The translations under genes were made by a program, and so were the position numbers. From JBLHUT01 sp047629975 (GTDB lineage Bacteria > Pseudomonadota > Alphaproteobacteria > Rhodobacterales > Rhodobacteraceae), in contig JBLHUT010000184.1 in NCBI GenBank assembly GCA_047629975.1, positions 1-7,386 on the forward strand: a stretch of DNA of 7,386 nt, written 5' to 3'. Positions 5,320 to 7,386 of the stretch are shown here, piece by piece. Under the pieces are notes generated by a model. That model searched no databases. It was not told the origin of the DNA and saw nothing but the letters and a program-made list of their open reading frames with translations. Position 1 is the first letter of the stretch. Every line of letters begins with the position of its first letter.

Positions 5320-6345
5320 TTGGATATCGACGTCTACTACAGTGACCCCGGACGAGGATGGTGGCCGATCGAAGACCTTGCGCTTCTGGCCGCCCGGCTG
5401 TTTCGCACCGACATTCGACCGGTGCGTTCCGAGCGATCGTCACGGCTCAATCTCATCCGGCACCAATTGCTTGGCGCCCCCGGGCGGCGCAAGCGCGATC
5501 GGGCCGCACTTTTGATCGCGCCGTCGCTTTGGAATGTGGTAGAGTTTGTGCGCGAGCCGGATCTGCTGAGCCAATATTCTCAGATAGCCACCTATATTTG
5601 CGACAGCATGCATGTTGAGACATTCACCCGGCCCGGAGTGTTCCGGCATTTTGATCTGGTGGCCCGCATTCGCCCCCATGACGAAAATATCTATAGGAAA
5701 TGGGTCGGAGAACGGGCGCTTTATGCGCCCTTCGGGACCGACGCCCTTGATCGGGGCGGTTGGCGTGGCGCGCGAGACTTGGATGTTCTGCGCGTCGGTC
5801 GCCAGCCCGCGGCATGGGAAGATGACGCGGCCAGCGCCGTCAAGGCGGCCACCGCAGGTCTGACTTTCCAAGGACGCCCGCCCATGATCGAGGGGCACGA
5901 GGATGCTACTCAATCCCTGCTTGGATTTTACCGCCGCTCCAAGTTTACGATCGCCCATAGCAATTTGGTTGCAGCGCATGGCTCCACCCACGCGACCAAG
6001 GAATATATCACCGCGCGTTGGACGGATGCGCTGGCCTGCGGGACGGTGGTGGCCGGGGTGCAGCCGACAGGGGATCGCGGTGTCGCCGAGGAGCTCTGGC
6101 CCGAGGGGTTGATCCATCTGGACGACACCGACATCGAGGCCAATCTGGGCGAGATCGCACAGGCCAACGCGGCCTGGACGCCTGAAGTGGCCCGATACAA
6201 CCACTTGATGTCCCTTAAACGGTTGGATTGGCGGTGGCGGCTGCGCACGATCGCCACTGCCATGGACTGGAAGGTCCCGGCCCTCGATCAGGATATCCTT
6301 CGCCTCGAAGATCGGATCGTCGCGGTGGAGAGCGGCGCCGCTTGA
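5320..6345 (+). CDS. Glycosyltransferase-like protein (GT-B, CgeB/group 1-like)
   Basis: This intact 341-residue protein has no signal peptide or membrane segment. The N-terminal half starts YYSDPGRGWWPIEDLALLA, like a sugar-binding N-domain. The linker region has LYAPFGTD (134-141) and LRVGRQPAAWEDD (157-169), a pattern of GT-B enzymes where a new strand begins the nucleotide-sugar-binding half. The C-terminal half holds FYRRSKFTIAHSN (203-215) and KEYITARWTDALACGTVVAG (227-246), the counterpart of the E-x-(R)-x-EALACGT motif of CgeB-like and group 1 transferases. The sugar donor cannot be read from sequence; because the gene directly follows the epimerase, it may transfer the sugar that enzyme makes. 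The start is TTG at 5320, with CGGGAG about 8 bases upstream and 20 bases after the epimerase stop. The lack of any ATG alternative near the natural N-terminus supports this start. Confidence 0.75.
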   Translation: MDIDVYYSDPGRGWWPIEDLALLAARLFRTDIRPVRSERSSRLNLIRHQLLGAPGRRKRDRAALLIAPSLWNVVEFVREPDLLSQYSQIATYICDSMHVETFTRPGVFRHFDLVARIRPHDENIYRKWVGERALYAPFGTDALDRGGWRGARDLDVLRVGRQPAAWEDDAASAVKAATAGLTFQGRPPMIEGHEDATQSLLGFYRRSKFTIAHSNLVAAHGSTHATKEYITARWTDALACGTVVAGVQPTGDRGVAEELWPEGLIHLDDTDIEANLGEIAQANAAWTPEVARYNHLMSLKRLDWRWRLRTIATAMDWKVPALDQDILRLEDRIVAVESGAA

Positions 6346-6348
6346 CGC

Positions 6349-7213
6349 ATGCGCGATGAAGATCCGGGGGCGGATCGCGCCCGCCAAGGCAGTGTGCGTT
6401 CCGCAATGGCTTTTCAGGCAGCAACAAATCGGTTCTGCGTAAGTCGAAGCGAAGATTACTGCGCCAAACTCGGCGTGCAGACCATTGCAGTATCAAACGG
6501 AGCGGTTTCCCTAGATGAAGGCAATCTCCCGCTTCGCACGCACGGAACTGGCTCCTCCAGGTTGCTGGTGGCGGGCATTCAACACGAAGCTAGACAGGGA
6601 AGTGTTGTCCTCGTCGATGAAGTGGAACACGGTTTGGAGCCACACAGGTTGCGGAGGCTCATCAGGCTTGTGAACGTTGAAAGTCGCGGAGAAATTGGAA
6701 CCGAGCGAACGCCCCAGGTATTTATGTCAACCCACTCACCTGCGGCGATATGCGAAGTGACCGTTCATGAGATGTTTGCGGTCAGAAATTTAAATAAGGA
6801 AATCCGCGTCGGAGGCGTGGCTTACGGGATGAAAGCTGACACAGCGCAACGCCATGTTCGAGGGAACCCAGATGCGTTTTTGGCACCGCGCATATTGGTC
6901 TGCAAAGGTCGAACCGAAGTAGGTTCGATAAGCTCACCCGATGCGAAATGGTCGGTGTCGGGGCATGCTTCTTTCGCATATTGCGGAGTCGCAATAATTG
7001 ATGGAGGCGCTTGTGATCCTGCCTTCGAATTGGCGTTCATCTGTCCGAGCCAGGCTATACCGCGTGTGTCTTGCTCGACCCAGATGATCCCATTTCAACT
7101 AAACAGCGAGAGAAGCTGGTGGGCTTGAATCGTAAGGTGATCGAGTGGTTGGGAAAAAGCAGCACCGAAGATCAAGTGATGGAGCACCGTCCCGACATGG
7201 GAATTGTTGCCTT
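6349..7213 (+). pseudogene. OLD-type ATPase/TOPRIM nuclease, truncated at both ends and frameshifted
   Basis: The open frame (6349-7128) encodes the back half of an ABC-type ATPase fused to a TOPRIM domain, as in OLD-family nucleases. Visible are an ABC-signature-like LRTHGTGSSRLL (62-73), Walker B GSVVLVDEVEHGLEP (84-98), the H-loop-like STHSP (127-131) and the TOPRIM start APRILVCKGRTEVG (179-192). The Walker A half is absent, and roughly the first 35 residues look unrelated. The key TOPRIM Glu (usual VCEGRTEVG) is Lys186 (AAA). Around 7010-7025 the frame shifts: the expected ending continues in another frame as LSEPGYTACVLLDPDDPIS (from 7041, with the DxD motif), then VIEWLGKSSTED, until an IS3-type element begins at 7214 and supplies the stop. 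Related ATPase-nucleases act in phage defence or repair, often beside a UvrD-like helicase; none is present. The start at 6349, 3 bases after the glycosyltransferase stop, is likely artificial. Confidence 0.75.
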
Positions 7214-7386
7214 TGAATAGCCCCTAGTTTTCTAGACACCTTGCAGCTTCAGTTTCTGCTGCTGTTCGAAGTCGATCGGTGACGGCATCCCGTTCCTAAC
7301 GTGTTTGCGCTGTGGGTTGTAGACAAACTCGATGTAGTCGAACACGTCCTGACGGGTTTCGGCGCGGGTTTTATACTTTCTGCGTC
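7214..7386 (-). mobile_element. IS3-family element, right end; continues past the window edge
   Basis: The element begins at 7214 with TGAATAGCCCCTAGTTTTCT, matching the IS3-family terminal pattern TGAAC(t/c)-GCCCC-GGGTTTTC-TAGACA. The transposase frame reads leftward and ends 18 bases inside the terminus. The insertion cuts the OLD-type gene; the first bases of the IS create its present stop (TAG at 7218-7220). The far end is outside the window, so the 3-4 base target duplication cannot be checked. Confidence 0.8.
7232..7386 (-). CDS. IS3-family transposase OrfB, C-terminal end, cut by the window edge
   Basis: The visible 51 residues are the C-terminus of the DDE integrase-type OrfB: RKYKTRAETRQDVFDYIEFV, then YNPQRKHVRNGMPSPIDFEQ and QQKLKLQGV, stopping at 7232-7234. 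This closely follows the family pattern YRTRAEARxDVFDYIExFYNPxRRH-(S/T)-GYLSPxxFE, whose last catalytic Glu lies upstream, outside the window. HVRNGMPSP in place of HSTIGYLSP is a normal variant. No lesion is seen in the visible part, so the gene may be intact. Confidence 0.85.
   Translation of the reverse strand, partial: RRKYKTRAETRQDVFDYIEFVYNPQRKHVRNGMPSPIDFEQQQKLKLQGV

Noticed and set aside
5440..6387. Long open frame on the minus strand (315 residues)
   Set aside because: It lies opposite the glycosyltransferase in GC-rich DNA, has no recognisable motifs, and the plus-strand frame has clear family motifs and a ribosome-binding site.
6349..7220. An active Gabija-like or OLD-type defence system
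   Set aside because: The Walker A region is missing, the TOPRIM Glu is Lys, the frame is broken, and no helicase partner is in the window.
1..7386. CRISPR arrays, tRNA or rRNA genes, riboswitches
   Set aside because: I found no regularly spaced short repeats, no tRNA-like T-arm with matching acceptor stem, and no rRNA-like sequence; the only regular repeat is the FG-GAP protein repeat.

Overview
The window looks like a mobile-element-rich stretch of an alphaproteobacterial genome, most likely a Rhodobacterales (Roseobacter-type) bacterium or one of its plasmids. This rests on remembered protein resemblances (an aggregation-factor-core-like secreted protein, an IS5-type transposase starting MSNLYWLTE, a DUF3987 tail) and on the GC-rich codon use of the two intact sugar genes. 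No database search was possible.

Layout. Positions 1-125 are the end of an IS5-family element running off the left edge. Positions 126-922 hold one intact gene on the minus strand for a small secreted protein (318-830), with a terminator-like hairpin behind it and a long hairpin in front. Positions 923-2511 are decayed DNA: an inverted remnant of an IS903-group IS5-family element (923-about 1206), a C-terminal fragment of a DUF3987 primase/helicase-like gene (about 1460-1925, minus), and a broken gene for an exported FG-GAP (integrin-alpha-like) repeat protein (1991-2511) with a clear 53-residue period. An IS903-group element (2512-3500), recognisable by matching terminal repeats, cuts that gene; its own transposase is dead because of an internal deletion and frameshift that remove the second catalytic Asp region. 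Positions 3501-3750 are unassigned, followed by the tail of an IS66-family transposase with two in-frame stops, ending at an IS66-type terminal repeat at 4086.

The intact core is 4304-6345: a GDP-mannose 3,5-epimerase-like enzyme whose catalytic residues are all in place, followed after about 20 bases by a glycosyltransferase-like protein. They probably form a two-gene unit for making and transferring an unusual sugar to a surface polysaccharide or glycan. Downstream is a wrecked OLD-type ATPase/TOPRIM nuclease gene (6349-7213). It has no N-terminal Walker A region, carries Lys where the TOPRIM Glu is expected, is frameshifted near 7015, and is cut by an IS3-family element that starts at 7214 and runs off the right edge.

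Overall this reads as a sugar-modification cassette surrounded by insertion-sequence debris and relics of accessory genes, one of them possibly a former phage-defence or DNA-repair nuclease. I see no tRNA, rRNA, CRISPR array or intact novel multi-gene system.
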